From the NCBI GenBank assembly GCA_029240105.1, contig JARBTR010000002.1, positions 124,001-188,000 on the forward strand: a DNA stretch of 64,000 bases, given 5' to 3'. The notes beneath the pieces are model-generated. The model made no database searches and was not told the origin of the DNA. It worked only from the letters and a program-made list of their open reading frames with translations. Below, one piece after another: positions 27,690-36,894 of this stretch; position 1 is the first letter of the stretch; each line of letters begins with the position of its first letter. The DNA is from Caryophanales bacterium. GTDB lineage: Bacteria > Bacillota > Bacilli > JARBTR01. Position numbers and translations under genes: made by a program.

Positions 27690-28076
27690 ATGTTGGAATT
27701 TGAAGAAAAAAGATTTGGTAAAAGAAGCAAAAATCAGTATTATTACCGTTCATCAGAAAGTAAAGATCGGTGTATTGATATCAAAAAGTCTATTTACATT
27801 AACTCAAACGGAAAAGCGAAAATTGTTTTTGATGTTATGAACCTTGATAAGTTTTCAATAGCTATTAGTAACCTTAGCAAGGAAGATGTGTTTTTACAAA
27901 CTAGAGTAAGTCCTGATGGCATCTTTTATAAAAATGTTAATGGAAAAAGAATTGTAAAGGAAAACACAATAGAGTTTTGTCGAGTTGAGTTTATAGCACG
28001 ATTTGTAAAACTTCATATTGAAGGAACTCCGTGTGGAGAGGTACAAGTTTATTTGCAAGGTAGAAGAATTAGCTAA
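27690..28076 (+). CDS. Small beta-rich protein, DUF6385-like
   Basis: I do not recognise a function for this 128-residue protein. The middle (KFSIAISNLSKEDVFLQTRVSPDGIFY) and end (RVEFIARFVKLHIEG) resemble the beta-sandwich DUF6385-type proteins seen in Bacillus, from memory only. It has no signal peptide or membrane segment. It ends convergently with the GerT-like gene, overlapping it by eight bases, so both stops share DNA. A role in spores is possible but only by neighbourhood. Confidence 0.6.
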   Translation: MLEFEEKRFGKRSKNQYYYRSSESKDRCIDIKKSIYINSNGKAKIVFDVMNLDKFSIAISNLSKEDVFLQTRVSPDGIFYKNVNGKRIVKENTIEFCRVEFIARFVKLHIEGTPCGEVQVYLQGRRIS

Positions 28077-28500
28077 TACTTAATTCAACACGATTATTGT
28101 CATGAAATTTAGGTAACTTTATCTCGATTTTGTTCTCTGCACGCTTTACCTCAGCATTTGATTTCTTGACGAGTGAAGGGAGCGTGTAAACAATTGGATC
28201 TGAAGAATCATTTAAACCTAAAATATATATTTGGTTGTGTGTATAAGATACAGAAAGAGCATCTTTTTTTATTTTTTCGTCCAAGAGTATTGTAACAAAC
28301 AGATAATCAAATGTTTCAACAACAGAAACATACTCATTACAATCCTTTTTATCGTTCTTATTAAAATTAGAGAAAGTTTGGTTATCTTTGAATTTGGAGA
28401 GCAATTGGTCGATATGCTTCTCCATACCACTTTCATTTAGTTTTTTCATCCAATCGTTAAATTGACTGTTTTGATTCGGAAATAAACTCCAAGGAAACAT
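28069..28500 (-). CDS. GerT-like Hsp20-fold spore protein
   Basis: This 143-residue protein begins MFPWSLFP and has a C-terminal half (VVETFDYLFVTILLDE, YTLPSLVKKSNAEVKR, NKIEIKLPK) laid out like the alpha-crystallin-type domain of the Bacillus spore coat/germination protein GerT. That match is by remembered pattern, not by search. GGAGG seven bases before ATG 28500 fixes the start; the frame extends further upstream without a binding site. It overlaps the neighbouring convergent gene by eight bases at the stops. Confidence 0.65.
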   Translation of the reverse strand: MFPWSLFPNQNSQFNDWMKKLNESGMEKHIDQLLSKFKDNQTFSNFNKNDKKDCNEYVSVVETFDYLFVTILLDEKIKKDALSVSYTHNQIYILGLNDSSDPIVYTLPSLVKKSNAEVKRAENKIEIKLPKFHDNNRVELSIS

Positions 28501-28676
28501 AAAAAATCCTCCGTGCACCTTAATTTTCCGAAAAGACTTAACATGTAGAGTAAGAAATTCTCGGCTTCTTATGTAGAATGAAACATAATTATCCAAGATA
28601 AATTAATTCTACTTTATTTACGATTCCTATCGGTATTTCATCTTATGCGTGTAAGTGGTTGTATGATATGAAAGCA

Positions 28677-30035
28677 TTATTTAGGTAACAAGGCCATTTT
28701 TTTTTGAATATATTTTAGCCTAAAACCCAAACCCAATGCACAAGTAAAGAGCCCGCTTATAAAACCAATCCAATACCCATATGCACCAAGCTTTGTGTAT
28801 GTTCCAAAAATATAGCCTATCGGCAAACCGACTGCCCAGTATCCAAACAAAGTCATAAACAAGGCAAATTTAACATCTTTATACCCTCTTAATATTCCTT
28901 GTATTGGAGCTTGAATTGCATCAGAAACTTGAAAGAAAATCGCAAAAACAAGAAAATTTGATGTTAAATAGATTAATTCTTTGTTGCTTGAATATAATCC
29001 CGCAATATTAAATCGAAACAAATACAATATGATCGCTGCAAGAAAAGCAAAAAGTACTGCAAAAGATATACCGATCTTCGCATACTGCTTTGCATCAGAA
29101 AAACGTTTAGCTCCATATTCATATCCAGTCAATATTGTTAAAGACATTGCAATGCTAAGTGGAACCATAAATAATAAAGATGAAAAATTCAATGCGGCTT
29201 GATGAGCTGCAATTGTTTCTATATTAAAACGGCTCATCAAAAGGGTTACTACACTAAAAATACTTACCTCAAAGAAGATGGACATGCCAATAGGTATCCC
29301 TGTTTGTAATAATTCCTTCCACTCTTTATAATTAGGTTTTATGAGATGACTAAAAAGTTGGTAATGTTTAAATGTCTTACTTTTATAGATAAAAATAATC
29401 GAAATAATAAGGGCAATCCAGTAAGAAATAGAAGTCGCAATACCCGTACCTACACCACCCATCTTTGGAAAACCAAACTTACCAAAAATGAGTATGTAAT
29501 TGATTACTGTGTTTATTGGTAAAATCGAAAAACTTATATACATAGACAACTTCGTTTTTCCATGAGCATCAAAGAAACAACGAATTACTGTATACAGGAA
29601 AAATGGAATAAAGCCAGTGGATAAAAACAAAAGGAAATGATGTGCAATTTTCTGAACTCGTTCTGTTAAGTCAAGTAAATCTAATAGTGGATTTAAAAAA
29701 ACAAAAGTAATAAAAATGCTGAATAATGACATTAAAAAGGCAACATAAAGAGCTTGAATTATAAAATATCTTACATTTTCTTTGCTTGCGGAACCGCCGA
29801 GTTTATTTGAAATAATTGAAGTTACTGCAATTAAAGTGCCAGTTAAGCCGGTTTGAAATGGAATCCAAATTGATGTAGCCATAGCAACTCCAGCAAGATC
29901 ACCTGCACTTGCGCGACCAGCCATCAATGTATCTAGAAAACTTGTTGCATTCATCAAAATTTGTGAAAGTAATATGGGTAAGAATATTTTTATCGACATA
30001 CGGATTTTATCCGGGAGGGAATAAGTTTGATGCAT
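28677..30035 (-). CDS. MATE family efflux transporter
   Basis: This 452-residue inner-membrane protein exports drugs or metabolites with an ion gradient. It has about 12 hydrophobic segments in two similar halves, with the N-terminal ILLSQILMNATSFLDTLMAGR and GTGIATSISYWIAL typical of MatE domains. AGGTGG precedes ATG 30035 on the minus strand. It is divergent from the small membrane protein at 30203. The substrate cannot be told from sequence. Confidence 0.93.
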   Translation of the reverse strand: MHQTYSLPDKIRMSIKIFLPILLSQILMNATSFLDTLMAGRASAGDLAGVAMATSIWIPFQTGLTGTLIAVTSIISNKLGGSASKENVRYFIIQALYVAFLMSLFSIFITFVFLNPLLDLLDLTERVQKIAHHFLLFLSTGFIPFFLYTVIRCFFDAHGKTKLSMYISFSILPINTVINYILIFGKFGFPKMGGVGTGIATSISYWIALIISIIFIYKSKTFKHYQLFSHLIKPNYKEWKELLQTGIPIGMSIFFEVSIFSVVTLLMSRFNIETIAAHQAALNFSSLLFMVPLSIAMSLTILTGYEYGAKRFSDAKQYAKIGISFAVLFAFLAAIILYLFRFNIAGLYSSNKELIYLTSNFLVFAIFFQVSDAIQAPIQGILRGYKDVKFALFMTLFGYWAVGLPIGYIFGTYTKLGAYGYWIGFISGLFTCALGLGFRLKYIQKKMALLPK

Positions 30036-30202
30036 GTTTGAACCACCTGTATGTATTGTAGATTATGAATACGTTTTGAATCATTAGGCATTATAACATA
30101 TATTTTATAGCCTTATTTGTGCAATTATTTAATTGTCTATATGACGAAACTAATCAAATTTGAAATCGTATACTACTTAGTACTAATTGGAGGTTGAATA
30201 TC

Positions 30203-30526
30203 ATGAACACAAAAGATGAAAGAATATTTGCAATGCTCATTTATTTATCAAGCTTATTGGCTCCACTATTGGGACCTCTAGTCATATGGTTCCTTAAAAA
30301 GGATGAGTCAGAATTCGTAGATTTTCATGGAAGAAATTATTTTAATTTCTTTATAACATCAACCATAGCTGGGTTTATTTTTGGTATACTAGTTTTTGTA
30401 GCAATAGGAATACCTCTACTATTTTTACTTGGAATTTATGTTTTTGTTTTCACCATTATTGGAGCGATTAAAGCCTACGATGGTGACAAATATGTAATTC
30501 CGTTTACATTTAAATTTTTCTTTTAA
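30203..30526 (+). CDS. DUF4870 small membrane protein
   Basis: This 107-residue protein starts MNTKDERIFAMLIYLSSLLAP and has about three membrane segments with the motif FVDFHGRNYFNF, the hallmark of DUF4870/Tic20-like bacterial proteins. GGAGG nine bases before ATG 30203 selects the start. Function unknown. dapF begins 27 bases downstream and may be co-transcribed. Confidence 0.85.
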   Translation: MNTKDERIFAMLIYLSSLLAPLLGPLVIWFLKKDESEFVDFHGRNYFNFFITSTIAGFIFGILVFVAIGIPLLFLLGIYVFVFTIIGAIKAYDGDKYVIPFTFKFFF

Positions 30527-30553
30527 AATTACAGGAAAAGTGAACTTTAACTC

Positions 30554-31522
30554 ATGATAAAAATGAACATTCTAAAATGCCATGGATCATCCAATGATTT
30601 TATTCTAGTGAACGAAATGGACCAAATGTTTTTCAATGATGACAGTGAAAGAACTGAATTTGCATTAAAACTATGTGATCGAAATAGTGGAATAGGTGCT
30701 GATGGTATACTTTTCGTTCAAAAAAGTAATGTAGCTAATGCGAAAATGAGAATTTTTAATGCGGACGGTTCAGAGGCTGCTATGTGTGGGAATGGGCTTC
30801 GTTGTGTGGCGAGATTCTTGTCAGAGAAACTAAATAAGAATCAATTAGTAGTCGAAACGATGTACACTTTACACAGTACTTCCAAAGTTACAAGTATCTT
30901 TAATGATATGCCTACTTATAGTGTAGAAATATTGCCAATTTCACTTGAAACATCATTGTTGAAAATGCAGACAGCTGAAAATGAATTATTTGAACAACTA
31001 TTGCCCGATATTGATGAAACATTGAAATTCACTGCAATATCAGTACCCAATCCACATCTAATTACATTTATTAACAGTGAAACGGATTTTAATAAACAGG
31101 AACGAATTGCAACATTCTTAAATGATAAGAAAACCATTTTCTTAGACGGAGTTAATGTTAGCTTTGTAAAAATTATAGCCCCAGATAAGTTGTTTGTTAA
31201 GACCTTCGAAAGAGGAGTTGGTTTTACAAATGCGTGTGGTACAGCAATGGCAGCATCAACTTATGTGTATCATTTAAGACAGCAAATTTCTGATGGAACT
31301 GAAGTTTCAGTTTACAATCCTGGAGCTATGGTTCGATGCATAGTTAAAGAAAATTCTATTGATTTAATTGGAAATGCAACTTTTGAGTTTTCAGCAGAAC
31401 TATGCATTTATAATGAAAATAAATCATTTGAAGTTGATAAACATGAAAAATATTCAAGTGAAGTCAACCAATTCGCTTTATTTGAAGAAAATTGTAGAAA
31501 TGAACTTAAAAAATTTGATTAG
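30554..31522 (+). CDS. dapF: Diaminopimelate epimerase
   Basis: It converts LL- to meso-diaminopimelate for lysine and peptidoglycan. The two active-site cysteines are C78 (EAAMCGNGLRC) and C228 (FTNACGTAMAAS). The 322-residue protein has about 35 charged residues beyond the usual fold end; I believe similar tails occur in other bacilli. The start could be ATG 30554 or ATG 30563; the binding site is poor for both. dapB of the same pathway lies at 11701. Confidence 0.94.
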   Translation: MIKMNILKCHGSSNDFILVNEMDQMFFNDDSERTEFALKLCDRNSGIGADGILFVQKSNVANAKMRIFNADGSEAAMCGNGLRCVARFLSEKLNKNQLVVETMYTLHSTSKVTSIFNDMPTYSVEILPISLETSLLKMQTAENELFEQLLPDIDETLKFTAISVPNPHLITFINSETDFNKQERIATFLNDKKTIFLDGVNVSFVKIIAPDKLFVKTFERGVGFTNACGTAMAASTYVYHLRQQISDGTEVSVYNPGAMVRCIVKENSIDLIGNATFEFSAELCIYNENKSFEVDKHEKYSSEVNQFALFEENCRNELKKFD

Positions 31523-31581
31523 ATGAGTAGTTAGATTTTAAATTCATTTATTCATTATAAATTTTATTTTATTCATTTATT

Positions 31582-31605
31582 CCTGCTTAATAAGCAGGTT
31601 TTTTT
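31582..31605 (+). terminator. Terminator after dapF
   Basis: CCTGCTT (31582-31588) and AAGCAGG (31592-31598) with a three-base loop and seven T. Confidence 0.9.
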
Positions 31606-31648
31606 GTGTATAATGTACCATATGAATTTTTAGGAAATAGAGGAAATT

Positions 31649-32749
31649 ATGGAATCATTTTTTAGATTACCAATTGACACTTCTGATAATGAGTGCTCGT
31701 TCGAACAAGTGGAATTTTTGCCAAATTTACAGTTTATAGATCTACGCTCTCCATGTGAGTTTAGTGAAAGTTGCATACCTGGTGCAATAAATGTGCCTAT
31801 TTTCTCAAACGAGGAACGAATAGAGGTTGGAACTCTATATAAACAACAGGGCGAAAATGTAGCTAGGTGGAAAGCGATGGAGTTGGTATCTCCAAAAATC
31901 CCAAACATTCTATCTTCAATCAAAAAAATTTCTGAATCAGGATTAATTCCCGTTGTCTATTGCTGGAGGGGAGGTATGCGCAGTAAATCAATCTCCTTTT
32001 TTGCTAATCTAGCGGGTTTAAATATTTATAGACTTGTTGATGGATACCGAGGGTATCGCAAATATATTTTAGAGAAAAGTAGCATTTTATTTCCTAGAAA
32101 TTCCTTTATTTTACATGGGAAAACGGGCGTAGGAAAAACTGAAATATTGCAACATTTAAAATCACAAGAAATTCCAATCGTCGATTTAGAAAAAGCAGCG
32201 AATCACAAAGGTTCGATATTTGGTTCTTTTGGAATGGGCGAGGGTAATAGTCAAAAAATGTTTGATAGTATTTTGTATCAACAATTAACTTCGATTTATC
32301 CATCTGATTTCTGTATTTTAGAGGCGGAAAGTAGTCGTATTGGGAGAGTATCCACTCCGGTTTATGTTCAGAATAGCATTAAGAATGGTGTACATATTCT
32401 TATAAAACGCTCTATAAATAACCGAGTTGAAAGAATATATAACGAGTATGTAAAAGACTTGTCAACCAATGAGGGGTACTCAGAAAAATTAGATGCTATT
32501 TTAAATCAGCTGTATAAACGAATATCGAATAAACAGATTATAGAGAATGTGAAAAGTTCATTTAAATCAAAAGATTATCATTCTATAATTCAAATGTTAA
32601 TGGAACATTACTATGATCCAAGATATGAACATAAAGAAATGACTTATGATGGTGAGTTTTATATTATTGAAAGCGATGATAATGAGGAAATTTTGGCTGA
32701 AATTAATCGAATCATTCAAGTTAATCTAAAACCATTAGCCAAGGTTTAA
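31649..32749 (+). CDS. mnmH: tRNA 2-selenouridine synthase (SelU/MnmH)
   Basis: It replaces sulfur by selenium, by way of a geranylated intermediate, in wobble 2-thiouridine of tRNA Lys/Glu/Gln. A rhodanese domain with catalytic C105 in VVYCWRGGMRS is followed by a P-loop (HGKTGVGKT, residues 156-164), which is the family's diagnostic fusion; 366 residues is normal. AGAGGAA precedes ATG 31649. It needs selenophosphate from SelD, which is not in this window. Confidence 0.95.
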   Translation: MESFFRLPIDTSDNECSFEQVEFLPNLQFIDLRSPCEFSESCIPGAINVPIFSNEERIEVGTLYKQQGENVARWKAMELVSPKIPNILSSIKKISESGLIPVVYCWRGGMRSKSISFFANLAGLNIYRLVDGYRGYRKYILEKSSILFPRNSFILHGKTGVGKTEILQHLKSQEIPIVDLEKAANHKGSIFGSFGMGEGNSQKMFDSILYQQLTSIYPSDFCILEAESSRIGRVSTPVYVQNSIKNGVHILIKRSINNRVERIYNEYVKDLSTNEGYSEKLDAILNQLYKRISNKQIIENVKSSFKSKDYHSIIQMLMEHYYDPRYEHKEMTYDGEFYIIESDDNEEILAEINRIIQVNLKPLAKV

Positions 32750-32830
32750 AGAAACTTTTAGTATCGATTCTTTATATAATTTTAAATTTATTAGTCCGTA
32801 AATATTTAACAGGTCCAAATTTTAAAAATA

Positions 32831-32862
32831 GAGCCCAATCTTATTAGATTGAGCCCTTTTTA
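32831..32862. terminator. Bidirectional terminator between mnmH and the symporter
   Basis: GCCCAATCT and AGATTGAGC can pair with one mismatch. T-rich DNA follows on both strands, suiting the two convergent genes. Confidence 0.75.
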
Positions 32863-32868
32863 TTTTAT

Positions 32869-34119
32869 CTAAGCCGCTTTAGCAACATTCGTTTTAATCC
32901 AATCTTTTCCTTCAACAAGTCTTGTAACCAGTAAAGAAGTAATAGTATTACCAGTTGCGTTTAACAAAGTTGCCGGAATATCAATAATGGTACTAATAAT
33001 TAGAACAAGTGGGAAAGTAGTTTCTGGGAATCCAAAGAACGAGAGGATTAGAAGTACTCCAATTGTGTCTCCACCAGGTACTGCACCAATTACTACCCCA
33101 ACCAAAAATGCAACGCCAATAATGGATAAAATAGCTGAAATACTTGTCATATCCTTACCGTAAATTGCAAATAGGAAAACGATTTTAAAAATTCCTCCAA
33201 GCATCGAACCAACTTTATTTGTATTTGTACCTAATGGGATTACCATTTCTGCAATATCTGAAGGAACACCCATTTTTTTAACTGATTCTACATTTATTGG
33301 TATACAAGCTGCACTAGAACAAGTAGAAATAGCTGTAAGAGACGGACTAACAACGTTTTTCCAGAATGTTTTTACACCAAAAGTTCCACCAGCAAGATAT
33401 GCGTATAAAGTATATACACCAAAATACATGATAATTGAAACAACTAAGTATAGTCCAAATGAGCGGGCATAGCCCTCTACAATTTGGCTACCAAGTTGGC
33501 CAACGGTTGAAGCAAAATAAGCACCTAAACCGATTGGAGCGTAGTACATTATAACATCTACAAATTTCATGAATACATCTGAACCTGATTTAAGAACAGT
33601 AGCAAGTGGTTTTCCTTTTTCTCCGCTCAATGCTGTAGCAACACCAAATAATACAGAAAACACTATCAATTGCAAAACATGTTGTCTTGTTAACAATTCG
33701 GAAAAGTCTCCAACCGTAAACATATTAACAATACGCTGTAGTGTAGTTAATTCATCTGCCTTTTCAGCTGCACCCATTAGGGCTTTGATCCCCTCAATAC
33801 TTCCTGATTCAACAGGGCTATAAATTAAAGTTGCAATGAAACCAATTATTGCAGTTACAATTCCTAAGAATACAACAACGCCTATGTAACTAGTCATTAT
33901 TTTTCCAAAACGTTTCATTTCAGTCATATTTGCAATTGCTGATGAAACACTAAAGAATACTAAAGGAACAATCATCATTAACAATAAGTTCTTTAATAAG
34001 TCTCCTAATGGTTGAACTTTTACTGCGTCTTCACCAAATACTAGTCCAACAATTCCCCCAATTATAATAGAACCAAGAAGAATTAATGTAAATCCATAGC
34101 CTTTAAAGAATTTGTTCAT
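32869..34119 (-). CDS. Dicarboxylate/amino acid:cation symporter
   Basis: This 416-residue membrane protein of the DctA/GltP (SDF) family imports dicarboxylates or acidic amino acids with Na+ or H+. It has eight or more hydrophobic segments and a serine-rich reentrant loop, AISTCSSAACIPINVE. The usual NMDGT motif of TM7 is replaced by NTNKVGS (in LGTNTNKVGSMLGG), so substrate or ion coupling may differ. AAGGGG precedes the start. It is divergent from an AraC-type gene, which is probably its regulator. Confidence 0.93.
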   Translation of the reverse strand: MNKFFKGYGFTLILLGSIIIGGIVGLVFGEDAVKVQPLGDLLKNLLLMMIVPLVFFSVSSAIANMTEMKRFGKIMTSYIGVVVFLGIVTAIIGFIATLIYSPVESGSIEGIKALMGAAEKADELTTLQRIVNMFTVGDFSELLTRQHVLQLIVFSVLFGVATALSGEKGKPLATVLKSGSDVFMKFVDVIMYYAPIGLGAYFASTVGQLGSQIVEGYARSFGLYLVVSIIMYFGVYTLYAYLAGGTFGVKTFWKNVVSPSLTAISTCSSAACIPINVESVKKMGVPSDIAEMVIPLGTNTNKVGSMLGGIFKIVFLFAIYGKDMTSISAILSIIGVAFLVGVVIGAVPGGDTIGVLLILSFFGFPETTFPLVLIISTIIDIPATLLNATGNTITSLLVTRLVEGKDWIKTNVAKAA

Positions 34120-34244
34120 TGAAACGACCCCTTTTCAATTTATTCATTTGATTGTAACATTGAAAATATTCAGAAACTTTAATTATTTGGTTATAAATAT
34201 TGCAAAAAGTGCTATCATTAATGGGAGATTGGAGGAAATTCTTC

Positions 34245-35153
34245 ATGCAAAAAGAAAATAATCCACTAAAAGATAGTTCTAAAAGAGGATATTTACATAC
34301 CTTTCATAAATTTTTTCACTTAAAAGATCAAATAAAATTGGAATTTGATTACCATCACCATGACTTTTGTAAAATAGCCATTTTGATTAAGGGAAAAGTT
34401 GATTATGTTGTTGAGGGAAAATCTTATCGTCTTCGACCATGGGATATCCTTTTCATTAACCATTCTCAAATTCATCGACCTATTATTGATTCAAATGAAG
34501 AATATGAACGTATTATCATTTGGATTGATCCGAATGAACTTATAAAATTTAACACCGAAAGTTCCAATTTGTTAGAGTGTTTTGTCGATTCAGAAAAAAA
34601 ACAAAACTGCCTGTTACGACTTCCGTTTAAACAACTTGATGTTATTAAGGAATTATTAGTAAAAATTAATAATGAAAAAAAGAGTAAGTCATTTGGAAAG
34701 GATATCTATACAAATGTATTAATCGTTCAGTTACTAATTCACTTGAATCGATTTTTAAATGAACGAGATTTGATTAATGTCAATAATGATATAAAGTATG
34801 ATAAAACAGTCGTTGCCATAATGGATTACATCAATCTACGTTTAAGAGAAGACATAAGTATAGACAAATTAGCCAAAGAATTTTATATGAGTAAATATCA
34901 TTTAATGAGGAAATTTAAGTATTTTACAGGGTACTCCATACATCATTACGTACTTAAAAAAAGGCTTTTGCTATCGAAAAATCTCATTCTAAGTGACGTT
35001 TCAATGACTGATGTTGCCATTCAAAGTGGGTTTACAGACTATACAAGTTTTTTTAGAGCCTTTAAAAAAGAGTTTGGTGTTTCACCAAAAAATTATGTCA
35101 AGGAAAGATCTAATCTACTATCATTCGAACAAGTTGAAATCACTGGTGAATAA
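34245..35153 (+). CDS. AraC-family transcriptional regulator
   Basis: The N-terminal half is a cupin-like sensor domain (FDYHHHDFCKIAILIKGKVDYVVEG, YRLRPWDILFINHSQIHRP). The C-terminal half (about 200-302) is an AraC DNA-binding domain with two HTH units: SIDKLAKEFYMSKYHLMRKFK and MTDVAIQSGFTDYTSFFRAFKKEFGVSPKNY. GGAGG eight bases before ATG 34245 sets the start. It is divergent from the symporter gene 125 bases away, the classic layout for a local regulator. Confidence 0.92.
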   Translation: MQKENNPLKDSSKRGYLHTFHKFFHLKDQIKLEFDYHHHDFCKIAILIKGKVDYVVEGKSYRLRPWDILFINHSQIHRPIIDSNEEYERIIIWIDPNELIKFNTESSNLLECFVDSEKKQNCLLRLPFKQLDVIKELLVKINNEKKSKSFGKDIYTNVLIVQLLIHLNRFLNERDLINVNNDIKYDKTVVAIMDYINLRLREDISIDKLAKEFYMSKYHLMRKFKYFTGYSIHHYVLKKRLLLSKNLILSDVSMTDVAIQSGFTDYTSFFRAFKKEFGVSPKNYVKERSNLLSFEQVEITGE

Positions 35154-35318
35154 CTTTTTATGCAACCTAATCGAAATCAACTTTAAGTTATTTGTAGAAT
35201 AGAATCTTACTAATCTAATTACTTGTCTTAAGTAATTGTTTACGAGAAAATAAATGCGAATTGAATATTTTTCCATTTGTAGATTGTTTTAAATTAACGA
35301 AAGATTTGGGGATTTATT

Positions 35319-36866
35319 ATGAAAAAATCGGCAAAGATTATACCAGTATTTATTTCCATTATTATTTTAGGGTTGCTGTTTTTAAATAATTTAAAAATAG
35401 AAATGACGATTCCGGCTAAGGGATGGAGTCGTCCAATAGATTTAAAGACAGACTCAAACTATCCAGTTAAAATGTATAATTTTGAACAAAACGGAGAGAC
35501 AAACATCCTTTTTCCTACTGGAAAAGATACAGTACATATATCAGTAAATAAAAAATTACAAATTGACAGAAAAAAAATAATTCCTGTCAGTGGGGAAATC
35601 AGTTCTCCATTTTGGTTTAAAGATGGACAGATCATTTATTTAAAAGGCACCGAATGTTATTTTTACGATGGAAAAGAAGTTAAAATTGCAGATGGGGTGA
35701 TTGCATTTGTAGGAAATAATGAAGGAGTACTATTTGCAATTGAAAAGAATTTGTATCATTTTGATTCTATGTCCAAAAATTATCATTTAATAACAAATTT
35801 CGATTTTCCTATTTCTAAAATTCTCCTTTCAAAAAGCAATAAGGATGTTTTAGTAGTTCAGAATGTAGATGATTATCAAAAGAAATTAACCCTTATTCAT
35901 AAAGAAAAACAAGTCGAAATAGGTAGAATAAATCTCAATAGCTCAGAGGGATTAGATGATATTGATTTTGATGTGACAAACAATAATGGCTTAATTATTT
36001 ATGGGACTACGTCTATTGTACAAGGTGTACGAACCACTATTCCGTATTATTTACCTTTTAATTTGGATAATGTCCAAAAAGCTAAAGTTACTCGATGGAA
36101 TATTGAAGGTGATTTTACAGGGTCACCAAGAAACTTCAACATTTCTCTACGAAATGGGACTAGTGTATTATTTACAGCCGAGGGAACAACAAAAGGGAAG
36201 ATATCGAAGGTAAATGTATATGAAGCGAAGCTACCATCTTCTGAAAAATTGGACACAGCTTCATTTGGAGACTATATTGTTGAGAAACGTTCAGTTTCAA
36301 ATACGACTGCGAGTAAACCGTTTCGATTAAACGAAAAGGGATCATCAATTGCATGGTTGGGATTCGATGGTGAAAAATATAGGTTATTTGCAGCGACGAC
36401 AGATTCTAATATTGTAAAAAAAGCAAATAGTTCAAATGAAAACGATTACAAAACAGCAGCTTTTGAATCAATTACATATATATTTAGTGCCGTATTACTT
36501 TTATTTTTTGCATTAATATGGTTATTTCCACCGGCAATAATTTATGCTGTATTGTTCTTTATACAGGGACATCGATTTGAAACCAATTATTCATGGTGGA
36601 TAGTACCATTTTCATTTATATCCTACCTAGGAACTCAGATATACTTCTTCAATACTCAATTTAGCAAAGGAACGATGATCATGGCTCCAGCTTATTTGAG
36701 GATTCCTAATGGACTAATTGTTTGGCCAATTATACTTGGAGTAATTTCTTATCTCGTTTATTTTTTTACAAAAGAAAAAGATACAAATAGCGTCATTGGT
36801 TTAAGTTACACAATTGGAATAAATCTTTTATTTGTATCCTTACTTTTAGGTGTTTATATTTTATAG
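35319..36866 (+). CDS. Membrane protein with large extracytoplasmic domain, ABC-linked
   Basis: I do not recognise this 515-residue protein. It has an N-terminal membrane segment (about 6-25), a long beta-rich extracytoplasmic domain (about 35-375) with repeating strands that may form a propeller (for example NYPVKMYNFEQNGETNILF, IIYLKGTECYFYDG), and about four C-terminal membrane segments (385-515). It is 28 bases upstream of an ABC ATPase and permease pair with no terminator between, so the three are probably one transporter or sensor unit. Confidence 0.8.
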   Translation: MKKSAKIIPVFISIIILGLLFLNNLKIEMTIPAKGWSRPIDLKTDSNYPVKMYNFEQNGETNILFPTGKDTVHISVNKKLQIDRKKIIPVSGEISSPFWFKDGQIIYLKGTECYFYDGKEVKIADGVIAFVGNNEGVLFAIEKNLYHFDSMSKNYHLITNFDFPISKILLSKSNKDVLVVQNVDDYQKKLTLIHKEKQVEIGRINLNSSEGLDDIDFDVTNNNGLIIYGTTSIVQGVRTTIPYYLPFNLDNVQKAKVTRWNIEGDFTGSPRNFNISLRNGTSVLFTAEGTTKGKISKVNVYEAKLPSSEKLDTASFGDYIVEKRSVSNTTASKPFRLNEKGSSIAWLGFDGEKYRLFAATTDSNIVKKANSSNENDYKTAAFESITYIFSAVLLLFFALIWLFPPAIIYAVLFFIQGHRFETNYSWWIVPFSFISYLGTQIYFFNTQFSKGTMIMAPAYLRIPNGLIVWPIILGVISYLVYFFTKEKDTNSVIGLSYTIGINLLFVSLLLGVYIL

Positions 36867-36894
36867 ATAAAAAACCATATAAGGTGGTGAGACG

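Noticed and set aside
35154-35318. Possible small gene between the AraC and ABC cassette genes
   Set aside because: Frames there are short, overlap the AraC end in another frame and have no start signal.
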